The position numbers and the translations under genes are program-made. A stretch of DNA of 64,000 nucleotides from Tannerella forsythia (lineage in GTDB: Bacteria; Bacteroidota; Bacteroidia; Bacteroidales; Tannerellaceae): assembly GCF_001006485.1 (NCBI RefSeq), contig NZ_JUET01000048.1, positions 1 through 64,000 on the forward strand. Reading direction: 5' to 3'. The notes under the pieces were generated by a model. That model searched no databases, was not told the origin of the DNA, and worked only from the letters and a program-made list of their open reading frames with translations. Numbering within the stretch: position 1 is the stretch's first letter; each line of letters opens with the position of its first letter. Below, piece after piece: positions 8,657 to 15,801 of the stretch.

Positions 8657-9328
8657 TTAAAAGTGCAACTTACCGAAGTGTTCGGGACAGTGATAGTCCG
8701 GTGACGGCAGCTCTATCGGGCTCCAAGTGACGTAATGCGGGTTTTCCGTACTGTCCGCACATTTGTAGAAGTTGCCCCGTATGCTTTCGGGCAGATGGGC
8801 GGCGTCAAGCCCCATCAATTCAAACGGAATAGCGACCGTCACTTCCCACGTATAAATACCTTTCTTTTCTTCAAAAGTCTCCCGGTTTACGGTTGTATAA
8901 CGGCGTATTTTCCGGTATTCGTCATCGGTGAGCGGGGTGCGGTCATGGCGTCCTGCTCCGCGTGCCGCCAGACACGTGCCGATACAGTTAAATTCAAAAT
9001 TCGTATAGAACAAGTCGTCATTACGACGCATAAAAAACTCGACGCAACTGTCGGGGTGTACGTACTGTCCGTCCCGACCGGCTACAGCCCGGAGCGATAG
9101 TCCGTGCACGAAATAATGGAGATATAATTCTTTGTCGCCACGTGCGATATCGAACGCCACAATCGGTTTGTACGGAAATTCGGGCCAATTGATCGTGTCG
9201 AGACTTTGGCGTAAGGCGATAGTTTCCATCGCAGCCGTTACGCTCTTCAAATCCATGCCGTCCAATTCGGGGCAATACGGTACTTTCAATGTTTTCATCA
9301 TCATGTGTAGCGTTGTAGAAGTATTCAT
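8657..9328 (-). CDS. CBM9-like carbohydrate-binding domain protein
   Basis: A 223-aa protein without a signal peptide. It looks like a family 9-like carbohydrate-binding (DOMON-type) beta sandwich: an early WPEFPYKPIVAFDIARGD segment, DSCVEFFM in the middle (a known strand of these domains), WEVTVAIPFELMGL, and the C-terminal signature TWSPIELPSPDYHCPEHFG. Such proteins occur as single domains in many Bacteroidetes; their ligands are mostly unknown. It is convergent with the FKBP gene (10 bp gap) and lies 54 bp downstream of fumarase on the same strand. Confidence 0.72.
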   Translation of the reverse strand: MNTSTTLHMMMKTLKVPYCPELDGMDLKSVTAAMETIALRQSLDTINWPEFPYKPIVAFDIARGDKELYLHYFVHGLSLRAVAGRDGQYVHPDSCVEFFMRRNDDLFYTNFEFNCIGTCLAARGAGRHDRTPLTDDEYRKIRRYTTVNRETFEEKKGIYTWEVTVAIPFELMGLDAAHLPESIRGNFYKCADSTENPHYVTWSPIELPSPDYHCPEHFGKLHF

Positions 9329-9382
9329 TTGTTGGGAAAAAGAAGGAATGACGCGCTCACTCCCTCTTTTGTCAGATGTTTG

Positions 9383-11023
9383 TTATTTGCAGGCGCAAGA
9401 CGGTTTCAGCTGTTTAAAGAAATCGTTTCCTTTGTTGTCGACCAGGATAAATGCAGGAAAATCTTCGACTTCAATTTTCCAGATCGCTTCCATGCCGAGT
9501 TCGGGATATTCGAGGCATTCGACCTTCTTGATGCTTTCGAGCGCGAGCACGGCTGCCGGTCCGCCGATACTTCCAAGGTAGAAGCCGCCGTATTTCCTGC
9601 AGGCGTCGGTCACCTGCTGGCTGCGGTTTCCTTTGGCAATCATCACCATGCTTCCGCCGTGAGACTGGAAGAGATCGACGTATGAGTCCATACGTCCGGC
9701 CGTCGTCGGGCCGAATGAGCCGGAGGACATGCCTTTGGGCGTCTTCGCCGGCCCGGCGTAGTAGATCGGGTGATCTTTGATATACTGCGGCAGCCCTTCT
9801 CCCTTGTCGATGCGCTCTTTGAGCTTGGCGTGCGCAATATCTCGCCCGACGATGATCGTGCCGGAGAGTGACAGGCGTGTCGAAACGGGATATTTGTCAA
9901 GTTGTCGGAGAATTTCCGCCATAGGTCGGTTCAGGTCGATCTTCACCGCGTTTCCTTCGCCAGCTTGACGCAGCGGTTCGGGGATAAGACGCCCGGGATG
10001 ATCGTCAAGCTTCTCGATCCAGATACCGTCTTGATTGATTTTGGCCTTGATGTTGCGGTCGGCCGAGCACGAAACCCCCATTCCTACGGGACACGATGCG
10101 CCGTGACGCGGCAGACGAATGATGCGGATATCATGAGCAAAATATTTTCCGCCGAACTGTGCGCCGAGACCTATTTTACAGGATTCTTCGAGCACCTTCT
10201 TCTCTAATTTGATGTCTCGGAAGGCACGACCGCCTTCGTTGCCCGTTGTCGGGAGGTTGTCGTAGTAATGCGTCGAAGCAAGCTTGACGGTCAGCAGATT
10301 CTTTTCGGCCGATGTTCCGCCGATGACGAACGCGATATGGTAAGGCGGGCAGGCGGCCGTACCGAGCGTCTTCATCTTTTCGACGAGGAAAGGTACGAGT
10401 GTGTCCGGGTTCAGCAAGGCTTTCGTTTCCTGATACAGGTAAGTCTTATTCGCCGAGCCTCCTCCTTTGGTGACACAGAGGAAATGATATTCCATCCCTT
10501 CGGTGGCTTCGATATCGATTTGCGCGGGCAGGTTGCATTTCGTATTCACCTCGTCGTACATGGTGAGGGGAGCATTCTGCGAGTAGCGGAGGTTTTCTTC
10601 CGTATACGTCTTGAACACGCCTTTCGAGAGCGCTTCCTCGTCGCAAAAGCCTGTCCATACCTGCTGTCCTTTCTCGCCGTGGATGATGGCTGTTCCCGTA
10701 TCCTGACAAAGCGGGAGTTGTCCTTTACACGACACCTCGGCGTTGCGCAGGAAGGTCAGGGCAACGAACTTGTCGTTATCGCTCGCCTCGGGATCGGCTA
10801 AGATTTTAGCGACCTGTTCGTTGTGTTCGCGCCGCAACAGGAACGAGACATCGCGAAAAGCCTGATTGGCCAGGAGGGTCAATGCTTCCGGCTCGACTTT
10901 GAGGATCGGGTGTCCTTCAAACTCACTGACCGACACATGGGCTTTCGTCAGCAGATAATACTCCGTCGTGTCTTTTCCCAACGGGAACGGCGGCTGATAC
11001 TTGAATTCAGGTGTTGTTGCCAT
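9383..11023 (-). CDS. fumA: Class I fumarate hydratase (Fe-S fumarase)
   Basis: A 546-aa iron-sulfur fumarase that interconverts fumarate and malate, in Bacteroidetes usually as part of the reductive branch leading to succinate. The N-terminal domain carries [17 protein letters not shown] and a second Cys at TKCNLPAQ; these with C-domain cysteines hold the 4Fe-4S cluster. The C-terminal beta domain has [19 protein letters not shown], a highly conserved class I signature. Length is typical. The promoter box lies at 11077-11084. The symbol follows the E. coli class I paralogue and is given for orientation. Confidence 0.95.
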   Translation of the reverse strand: MATTPEFKYQPPFPLGKDTTEYYLLTKAHVSVSEFEGHPILKVEPEALTLLANQAFRDVSFLLRREHNEQVAKILADPEASDNDKFVALTFLRNAEVSCKGQLPLCQDTGTAIIHGEKGQQVWTGFCDEEALSKGVFKTYTEENLRYSQNAPLTMYDEVNTKCNLPAQIDIEATEGMEYHFLCVTKGGGSANKTYLYQETKALLNPDTLVPFLVEKMKTLGTAACPPYHIAFVIGGTSAEKNLLTVKLASTHYYDNLPTTGNEGGRAFRDIKLEKKVLEESCKIGLGAQFGGKYFAHDIRIIRLPRHGASCPVGMGVSCSADRNIKAKINQDGIWIEKLDDHPGRLIPEPLRQAGEGNAVKIDLNRPMAEILRQLDKYPVSTRLSLSGTIIVGRDIAHAKLKERIDKGEGLPQYIKDHPIYYAGPAKTPKGMSSGSFGPTTAGRMDSYVDLFQSHGGSMVMIAKGNRSQQVTDACRKYGGFYLGSIGGPAAVLALESIKKVECLEYPELGMEAIWKIEVEDFPAFILVDNKGNDFFKQLKPSCACK

Positions 11024-11076
11024 AATTCTATGCTCTGATTTTTACGTTACATCGACATCAATAAATTTCCTGCTCG

Positions 11077-11084
11077 CAAAGATA
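11077..11084 (-). promoter_or_regulatory. -7 box of fumarase
   Basis: TATCTTTG on the minus strand, 53 bp before the fumarase ATG, matches TAnnTTTG exactly. No clear -33 element is seen. Confidence 0.5.
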
Positions 11085-11317
11085 CATAATAAATTGAGAA
11101 TGGAGGACGGTTAATGCGATATTTTCGGTTGTTGTTATCTTTCGTTTTCTTCGGGAAAAAGCCGCATAAGACGAAGCGTTTTTTTGTTGCTGTTACCGAT
11201 GGTGTACGGGTAAAAAACTTATCGCTGCACAACAGCAAGGTCAAAGCATGCTGTTTGAATGGTATTGTTGCACAAAATGGGGTGGGAGGACGAATCTTTG
11301 GGGCTGTTCGTCTGCTT
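11085..11317. other. Intergenic region between fumarase and the response regulator
   Basis: I see no convincing gene here. An inverted repeat (AACAGCA near 11230, TGCTGTT near 11250) could form a hairpin. Reading frames across the region have no starts or motifs of note. Confidence 0.4.
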
Positions 11318-12007
11318 TCAGCATGTCAGCTTAAGTCCGATCCCTCGCACGGTTACGATGGAAACGCGTTTGTCTCCGGTGAGGCGTTTTCGCAGCTGTG
11401 TAACAAACACGTCCAGACTGCGTGAGGTGAAATAATCGGCTTCTGGCCAGAAGCGCTCGAGAATGGCCTCACGTCTGACGGTTTCGTTCCGATGTTCGCA
11501 TAAGAGCTGCAAGATTTGTGCTTCGCGCGGCCTGAGCGAAATGGCTTCCCCGTTCTTGTCGTACAATTCCGACTTCGATGCATCGAACCGAAAGCTGCCC
11601 AATGTATATTGTAAGGAGGTGTCTCTGGACTGTTCACCGTTCACCCTCCTGAACATCGCTTTGATATGTGCGTCAAGCTCTTCGGAAGTATAGGGTTTCT
11701 TGATGTAATTACTTACCCCTACATTATAGCCGTGGATGACATTCGCCGGTTTATCGAATCCTGAAGCAAAGATGATGGGTAATGTTTTTTCCGTTTTCCG
11801 TATTTTGGATACCATTTCATAACCGTTCATCACCGGCATTTCGATGTCGGAGACAATGATATCCGGCGCCTGTTCTTTCCATTGCTGCAAGCCTTCTTTG
11901 CCGTTCACGGCGGTGAGAACTTCGTAACCGCCAATCATGTCTTCCAGTCCGCTGCGTACCATGTAGAGCAGCTGGGCATCGTCTTCGATCAATAAGAGTT
12001 TAATCAT
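11318..12007 (-). CDS. OmpR/PhoB-type response regulator
   Basis: A 229-aa regulator. Residues 1-120 are a receiver domain with acidic residues at positions 9-10, the phospho-acceptor Asp in DIIVSDIEMPVMNG at about residue 55 and Lys in YIKKPYTSEEL. Residues about 130-229 form a winged-helix Trans_reg_C domain (SLRPREAQILQLLCEHRNET, VFVTQLRKRL, VTVRGIGLKL). It starts 8 bp inside the end of the kinase gene, so the pair is coupled. Domain order resembles RprY of Bacteroides. OmpR-type regulators bind tandem direct repeats about 10-11 bp apart, which is exactly the TAAC pattern in the three promoters next door; that link is inferred. Confidence 0.92.
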   Translation of the reverse strand: MIKLLLIEDDAQLLYMVRSGLEDMIGGYEVLTAVNGKEGLQQWKEQAPDIIVSDIEMPVMNGYEMVSKIRKTEKTLPIIFASGFDKPANVIHGYNVGVSNYIKKPYTSEELDAHIKAMFRRVNGEQSRDTSLQYTLGSFRFDASKSELYDKNGEAISLRPREAQILQLLCEHRNETVRREAILERFWPEADYFTSRSLDVFVTQLRKRLTGDKRVSIVTVRGIGLKLTC

Positions 12008-13346
12008 GTTGTTTCGTAGTTAATGAAAAAGATAGTTCTTGCATCAGGAGGGGGAAGACCAGTGTAAACCGGCTGCCTTGGCCTTCGATGCTTTCTACTT
12101 CAATGCTTCCGTGGTGTGCTTGCATGACTTGCTGCACATAGGTCAGTCCCAGCCCGAAGCCGGTCGCTCCTCCGCGCAGCGAGCGTTTGTTGGCGGCTGA
12201 GGCGCGTTCGAACTTTTCGAAAATCAGGGCCTGGTCTTTTAACGGGATGCCGAATCCGTTGTCCGAAACACTGATTCTTTTTTCGTTCGGAGTGGTATGG
12301 CACGAAATTTGGATATGTACCGAGGTGTCGGAATATTTGACGGCATTATCAATCAGGTTGCTGATGATTTCACGCAAATGCATCGGATCGGCATAGACCT
12401 GTTCCGTTTCCGAACAATCCACCTCGAAAGTAATCCTTTTGTCCGTTCGGATCGAGAAGCTACGAACCTGCTCGTCGATCAGCGGCTTTAGCGGCACTTT
12501 AACACGGTCGAGGATCAGTTTTTCTTCTTCTATTTTGGCAAGCGTCATGACTTTGTCAATCAACGAATGCAGACGACAACAACTGTTTTCAATGATGTCG
12601 AAATGTTTCTTTTTCTTCTCCGCATCGTGATCGATCTTGCCGCTAACTAAAGCGCTTATTCCTATCATGATCGTATTCAACGGCGTTTTCATATCGTGCA
12701 CCATCGCGTTCGAGAAATTTTTGCGCAATTCGGCAATCCGGTTTTGGAGGAGGATAATTTTGACTTGATAAGCGATGCCCCACCCCACAAAAAATATGGA
12801 GACCAATGACCCGAGGAAAAGGAGTCCGAGCCGATTGAATACATTCTTGTGAGGCGAAACGATAACGGCGCGAATAGCTTCGGTACTGTCTCGGCGGAGA
12901 ATTGCAGGGTCCGTCTCAACTATTCCCCACCATGCATGAAACGTCGGGTCGGTGCTCTCCAATATCTCGCCCGTGCGCAGATTGACTTTGTTGATAATCG
13001 TTTTTGTATGGATGTTCTCGGCAGAAAGAAAAGTTTGGTAAATCGAATCGAACTGTGTTAGAGAAACAGGAGCATTATATTCAATAAGCGCCTCCTGGAC
13101 GGGGGTGAAATCTTCTTTTCCGTTTTCTTTTAATCCTCCACCAATAATAGTTGCTCCTTCAGGGAGTTTCCCGCTATTTAATCGAAGTGAAATATCCTTG
13201 TATACGGTTGTCTCTATTGCCTCATTACAAGTTTCTTTAAGATGAGAATATAATATTCGGTACACATAAACCGACCACATTGCTTGCAGACAAAACAATA
13301 CAAACAATGATGCCGCAGTTACAATCTTAGGTCTTCTTGTATTCAT
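12000..13346 (-). CDS. Membrane sensor histidine kinase
   Basis: A 448-aa kinase with a transmembrane helix near residues 10-32, a periplasmic sensor region to about residue 173, and a second helix (LGLLFLGSLVSIFFVGWG). The dimerisation domain carries the phospho-acceptor His in NAMVHDMKTPLNT. ATP-binding motifs follow: the N box (REIISNLIDNAVKYSD), G1 (DNGFGIPLKD) and G2 (GFGLGLTYVQQVM). It is cotranscribed with the response regulator and divergent from the first leader-peptide gene 176 bp away. Its ligand is unknown; a secreted peptide from this locus is a plausible candidate. Confidence 0.93.
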   Translation of the reverse strand: MNTRRPKIVTAASLFVLFCLQAMWSVYVYRILYSHLKETCNEAIETTVYKDISLRLNSGKLPEGATIIGGGLKENGKEDFTPVQEALIEYNAPVSLTQFDSIYQTFLSAENIHTKTIINKVNLRTGEILESTDPTFHAWWGIVETDPAILRRDSTEAIRAVIVSPHKNVFNRLGLLFLGSLVSIFFVGWGIAYQVKIILLQNRIAELRKNFSNAMVHDMKTPLNTIMIGISALVSGKIDHDAEKKKKHFDIIENSCCRLHSLIDKVMTLAKIEEEKLILDRVKVPLKPLIDEQVRSFSIRTDKRITFEVDCSETEQVYADPMHLREIISNLIDNAVKYSDTSVHIQISCHTTPNEKRISVSDNGFGIPLKDQALIFEKFERASAANKRSLRGGATGFGLGLTYVQQVMQAHHGSIEVESIEGQGSRFTLVFPLLMQELSFSLTTKQHD

Positions 13347-13373
13347 GATACCTGCTTTTATTATTTAACGATA

Positions 13374-13381
13374 CAAAGATG
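13374..13381 (-). promoter_or_regulatory. Probable -7 box of the kinase/regulator operon
   Basis: CATCTTTG on the minus strand is a 7/8 match to TAnnTTTG and lies 28 bp before the kinase ATG. The TAAC operator is 44 bp further upstream and oriented to the opposite promoter. Confidence 0.35.
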
Positions 13382-13424
13382 TAAAATTTTTTTTTATCGC
13401 GCAAATTTTTCAGGCAAAAAAATT

Positions 13425-13490
13425 TAACCTACACATAACCTTAGATAACGTAGCCTTAACATTGCATGAAATTCGGAGGCTGTATCTTTG
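13425..13490 (+). promoter_or_regulatory. TAAC-repeat operator and promoter, copy 1
   Basis: Four TAAC units lie at 13425, 13436, 13446 and 13457 (spacing 11, 10, 11 bp). The last ends at 13460, and 22 bp later the -7 box TATCTTTG occupies 13483-13490. TTG at 13462-13464 sits in the -33 position. One-turn spacing of direct repeats just upstream of -33 is the pattern of an OmpR-type activator. It drives the 60-aa peptide gene at 13522. Confidence 0.75.
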
Positions 13491-13521
13491 CCGTATCAAA
13501 AACAATAAAAAGTAAACAGAC

Positions 13522-13704
13522 ATGAAAGAAAATGTATTTAATGTATGCAGAAGAGGCACTGCAAAAAAGAATGCGATGGTGCAAGTACCGGATGGATATC
13601 TGACCGCTCTGACAAACCGTGAACTGGAGATGATTGAAGGCGGAGACTGGATGTATATTGTGATAGACGGGAAATCCGTTAAGATTTATATCCCGAAAAA
13701 TTAA
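13522..13704 (+). CDS. Double-glycine leader peptide 1 (pheromone candidate), 60 aa
   Basis: The 60-aa product divides into an unusually long 41-residue leader ending LTNRELEMIEGG and a 19-residue core, DWMYIVIDGKSVKIYIPKN. The leader tail has the hydrophobic spacing before GG that C39 peptidase transporters recognise. The core alternates hydrophobic and polar residues around a DGK turn, as in a beta-hairpin, unlike the helical Gly-rich cores of the other peptides here. It is a single-gene unit under TAAC operator copy 1 and divergent from the kinase. A signalling role is inferred from position and form; it could also be an antimicrobial peptide. Confidence 0.7.
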   Translation: MKENVFNVCRRGTAKKNAMVQVPDGYLTALTNRELEMIEGGDWMYIVIDGKSVKIYIPKN

Positions 13705-13757
13705 CGTAAAGATAACGTAGCGTTAACACAAGGCTCGAAAAAGCGGTTTTACCTTTG
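13702..13757 (+). promoter_or_regulatory. TAAC-repeat operator and promoter, copy 2
   Basis: Three TAAC units at 13702, 13713 and 13724 are spaced 11 bp apart. The last ends at 13727 and exactly 22 bp later TACCTTTG occupies 13750-13757. The first repeat overlaps the stop codon of peptide 1. It serves the peptide operon beginning at 14039. Confidence 0.75.
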
Positions 13758-13763
13758 CTGTCG

Positions 13764-14038
13764 GAATATAAGAAAACAAAGGATCATTAGATGTGATAAT
13801 AATAGTTAGTTATTTATTAATGTAATTTTTATGTTCAAATCCCGCATGCGCATGCACCCTCTCTGAGAGGACACGTGTTTTTCGGAAACCGGTATAAAGA
13901 AAAACGCGAGTCCTTTTGGAAGGGCTTTTAAAAGAGAAAGAGCGCAAAACGGGAACGGCAAAAGGATGAAATGAAACAGGGAAGAAAAGAGGCATTAAGC
14001 CTTCATAGATTTTATTAATCAATTAAATTTTAAAGAAA
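13764..14038 (+). other. Long 5' leader of the second peptide operon
   Basis: About 275 nt separate the predicted transcription start from the next peptide gene, with no credible ORF beyond an 11-codon frame (MFKSRMRMHPL). It contains a perfect 12-bp palindrome (GCATGCGCATGC), a CCTCT/AGAGG hairpin directly after it, a purine-rich stretch, and an AGGC/GCCT stem shortly before the start codon. A structured regulatory leader or small RNA is possible. Confidence 0.4.
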
Positions 14039-14206
14039 ATGAAAGAAAAACGGAATGAATCCACTTACGCAGTGGAAGTGATGAGTGAGAGTGAAATGAC
14101 GGAAGTCAATGGCGGATTATGGGGAGAAGTTGCAGCTTTTATAGTATCGGCAGTATTCCAATGGGGATTTGCAGCTGGACAGGAAGACAGAGCTAAAAAT
14201 AAGTAA
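14039..14206 (+). CDS. Double-glycine leader peptide 2, 55 aa
   Basis: A class II bacteriocin-like precursor. The 26-residue leader ends EVMSESEMTEVNGG and the 29-residue core begins LWGEVAAFIVSAVFQWGFAA and ends GQEDRAKNK. The core is a hydrophobic, Ala/Gly-rich segment with a charged tail, as expected for a membrane-active helix. It is the first gene of a group of short genes (14039-14726) behind TAAC operator copy 2. The segment QWGFAAGQED is echoed in the membrane protein at 14416. Confidence 0.75.
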   Translation: MKEKRNESTYAVEVMSESEMTEVNGGLWGEVAAFIVSAVFQWGFAAGQEDRAKNK

Positions 14207-14231
14207 AATCAATTTCTATAAACAAGATGAT

Positions 14232-14408
14232 ATGGAAACGAAACTGTTAAACAATTCAAGAGAAGAGTTATTTACCGAATTAACTATGTCGGAAGCCATC
14301 GCTACGGAGGGTGGAAAAATGACAGATCATGCGGGGTATTGGATATCAAGCTTGTTTAATCTTGGTGGAGTATGGGTGGCTGGATACTTAATGGGTAAAT
14401 ATTTGTAA
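14232..14408 (+). CDS. Double-glycine leader peptide 3, 58 aa
   Basis: A precursor with a 28-residue leader ending LTMSEAIATEGG and a 30-residue core starting KMTDHAGYWISSLFNLGGVW and ending VAGYLMGKYL. The core is rich in Gly and aromatic residues. With peptide 2 it may form a two-peptide (class IIb) bacteriocin, since the genes are 25 bp apart and both have hydrophobic cores; this is inference. The start was chosen at METKLLNN because it gives the usual leader length; a longer in-frame start would lie inside peptide 2. Confidence 0.72.
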   Translation: METKLLNNSREELFTELTMSEAIATEGGKMTDHAGYWISSLFNLGGVWVAGYLMGKYL

Positions 14409-14415
14409 CAAGATT

Positions 14416-14595
14416 ATGAGACTCATAAAATTTTACAGGAAGCATACTATCCTTGTTTTAACTTGTCTCCTTGTAACCATGGCGGTACTTCAATGGGGGT
14501 ACTATGCCGGTAAAGAAGACGCAAAAAAACGTTTGGAGCATAAAACAGAAAAATTTGAATGTTACTGCATGGATAAAGTAGAGATGGAAAAATAA
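14416..14595 (+). CDS. Single-TM protein resembling the peptide 2 core, 59 aa
   Basis: A basic N-terminus (MRLIKFYRKH) precedes one membrane helix (TILVLTCLLVTMAVLQWGYY) and a charged tail (AGKEDAKKRLEHKTEK). There is no GG leader. The segment AVLQWGYYAGKEDAKK lines up with AVFQWGFAAGQEDRAK of peptide 2, so the membrane protein looks like an anchored relative of the mature peptide. It starts 7 bp after peptide 3. An immunity or decoy role is a reasonable guess but has no direct evidence. Confidence 0.62.
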   Translation: MRLIKFYRKHTILVLTCLLVTMAVLQWGYYAGKEDAKKRLEHKTEKFECYCMDKVEMEK

Positions 14596-14597
14596 CG

Positions 14598-14726
14598 ATG
14601 TTACTTATAGCTATTGCCTTATGCATTCTTGTATTGGCTATACGATGCAAGAATAAGAAGATAAAATATGCATTGTTGGCATGTTCGCTGGTCTTGTTGA
14701 TTTTAAGCATGCTTATTACACTCTGA
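14598..14726 (+). CDS. Two-TM hydrophobic peptide, 42 aa, immunity-like
   Basis: MLLIAIALCILVLAIRC, a KNKKIK turn and a second hydrophobic stretch (ALLACSLVLLILSMLITL) predict a two-pass helical hairpin with the basic loop in the cytoplasm. It starts 2 bp after the stop of the 59-aa protein, so translation is probably coupled. The size and form suit a bacteriocin immunity protein. No family is recognised. Confidence 0.55.
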   Translation: MLLIAIALCILVLAIRCKNKKIKYALLACSLVLLILSMLITL

Positions 14727-14800
14727 TTTTGTTTCGTGAGAGTGTAGCACTTATCCGATGATTTCGGGGTTTACTCGGCAAGACAGGATATGATGTTTTT

Positions 14801-14832
14801 GACCGGAGAGGGACCGATTTACTTCTCCGGTC
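14801..14832 (+). terminator. Hairpin after the second peptide operon
   Basis: A perfect 9-bp inverted repeat (GACCGGAGA at 14801-14809, TCTCCGGTC at 14824-14832) with a 14-nt loop. The T-run is not immediate (CTTTTT starts 9 nt later), so it is a terminator-like hairpin and not a textbook case. Confidence 0.5.
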
Positions 14833-14910
14833 ACTTATCGCTTTTTCGGGCAATTGGATAATTGAAATCTTCTTTTTAATTTCGCATCAATGAATGTTTA
14901 ACAATAAAAA

Positions 14911-15051
14911 ATGAAACGTATGAAACGGTGTATTTTTAACAAAGAATCGAATGCGGATAAGGCATTGGTGATTTTATTCTGCCTGTCCATTATCATTTAT
15001 GTGGCCGGTGAAATAGCATACCAATTCGGACAAGCTTTGGCTGCGGGGTAA
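14911..15051 (+). CDS. Single-TM small protein, 46 aa
   Basis: MKRMKRCIFNKES is followed by one hydrophobic segment (ALVILFCLSIIIYVAGEI) and the tail AYQFGQALAAG. There is no GG leader site. The tail echoes the CYQLGKD and QWGFAAG endings of the peptides at this locus. A near-consensus -7 box (TAATTTCG) lies shortly upstream. It may be an immunity protein or a membrane-held peptide; function unknown. Confidence 0.5.
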   Translation: MKRMKRCIFNKESNADKALVILFCLSIIIYVAGEIAYQFGQALAAG

Positions 15052-15135
15052 GCGCATTGAATGCTATTCTTAAGAGTAATTGAATTCTTTGGCTTCATGT
15101 TCTTCAACCGAATTAATTATTAAAACAGAACAGTA

Positions 15136-15345
15136 ATGGAAAGACAATTATTTAACCTCATTGTATTGTCGTTAATTATTGCAGCCGACTGTTTGGCAAT
15201 TTATGACTTGCTGCGTTATGAAAAAAAGCGTAGTGTACTGTATAAGGTGGTTATGGTATGCCTTATTCTTCTTTTACCATTGTTAGGAGTATCGATATAT
15301 TATGCAATAAAGAATCGTCACTTAAGACGAAGATGCTCCGTTTAG
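15136..15345 (+). CDS. PLDc_N-like two-TM protein, immunity candidate, 69 aa
   Basis: Two membrane helices (LFNLIVLSLIIAADCLAIYD and VVMVCLILLLPLLGVSIYYA) are separated by a basic loop (LLRYEKKRS). The pattern DLLRYEKKRSVLYKVV and LPLLGVSIYYAIKNR matches the small PLDc_N (phospholipase D-nuclease N-terminal) transmembrane domain, which often occurs alone, including near bacteriocin genes. It sits between other tiny membrane genes of the island, so an immunity role is likely but unproven. Confidence 0.65.
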   Translation: MERQLFNLIVLSLIIAADCLAIYDLLRYEKKRSVLYKVVMVCLILLLPLLGVSIYYAIKNRHLRRRCSV

Positions 15346-15421
15346 TTTCTTACAAAACATTGTTTTGAAAATTACTCTTTTACAAACCAAAGAAATAAAA
15401 CACAAAATATCAATCCAGGAC

Positions 15422-15553
15422 ATGAAAAAAACAATTTGGAAAACAGCCTTGATCACCCTTGGGGTATGGGTGTTGTACGATATCATCCGGAACTTACCCG
15501 AGAGTGTCGCAGCTTTTAAAGCCGGCATGGATTTTTGCATGAATATGTTATAA
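15422..15553 (+). CDS. Single-TM small protein, 43 aa
   Basis: MKKTIWKTALITLGVWVLYD gives a basic start and one membrane helix, followed by an amphipathic tail (IIRNLPESVAAFKAGMDFCM). No GG site is present. The start MKKTIW was preferred over an upstream in-frame ATG at 15365 because the longer form has no plausible N-terminal features. Function unknown; possibly another immunity-type peptide. Confidence 0.5.
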   Translation: MKKTIWKTALITLGVWVLYDIIRNLPESVAAFKAGMDFCMNML

Positions 15554-15572
15554 TCGGCTGGAGAATGAGGGT

Positions 15573-15617
15573 GGGGCGCGATGCGTTAATTTGTTCTTTA
15601 ACGTTTACCCTTGCCCC
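15573..15617 (+). terminator. Hairpin before the exporter operon
   Basis: GGGGC (15573-15577) pairs with GCCCC (15613-15617), enclosing a perfect inner stem CGTTAA (15584-15589) / TTAACG (15598-15603). It lies between the tiny membrane genes and the exporter promoter and probably ends upstream transcription. Confidence 0.45.
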
Positions 15618-15720
15618 ATAATCTTATTTATTCTCATAGAACTTAAGAAGATATGCCAAAATGTAATGTTTTGACGCATCCTCTTTTGGTTGTCCGGTAT
15701 CGGTTAGCCCCCTGCTTTGT

Positions 15721-15776
15721 TAACGTAAAAATAACATGATGATAACATAGCTTCAGTTGTTCGCCATATACTTTTG
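15721..15776 (+). promoter_or_regulatory. TAAC-repeat operator and promoter, copy 3
   Basis: TAAC units at 15721, 15732 and 15743 are spaced 11 bp apart; the last ends at 15746, exactly 22 bp before TACTTTTG at 15769-15776. Same geometry as copies 1 and 2. It drives the HlyD/ABC/TolC exporter and fixes the HlyD start at 15802, since an upstream in-frame start at 15757 would overlap it. Confidence 0.75.
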
Positions 15777-15801
15777 TCGTAAGAATTTAAAGACAGAAGC
15801 T

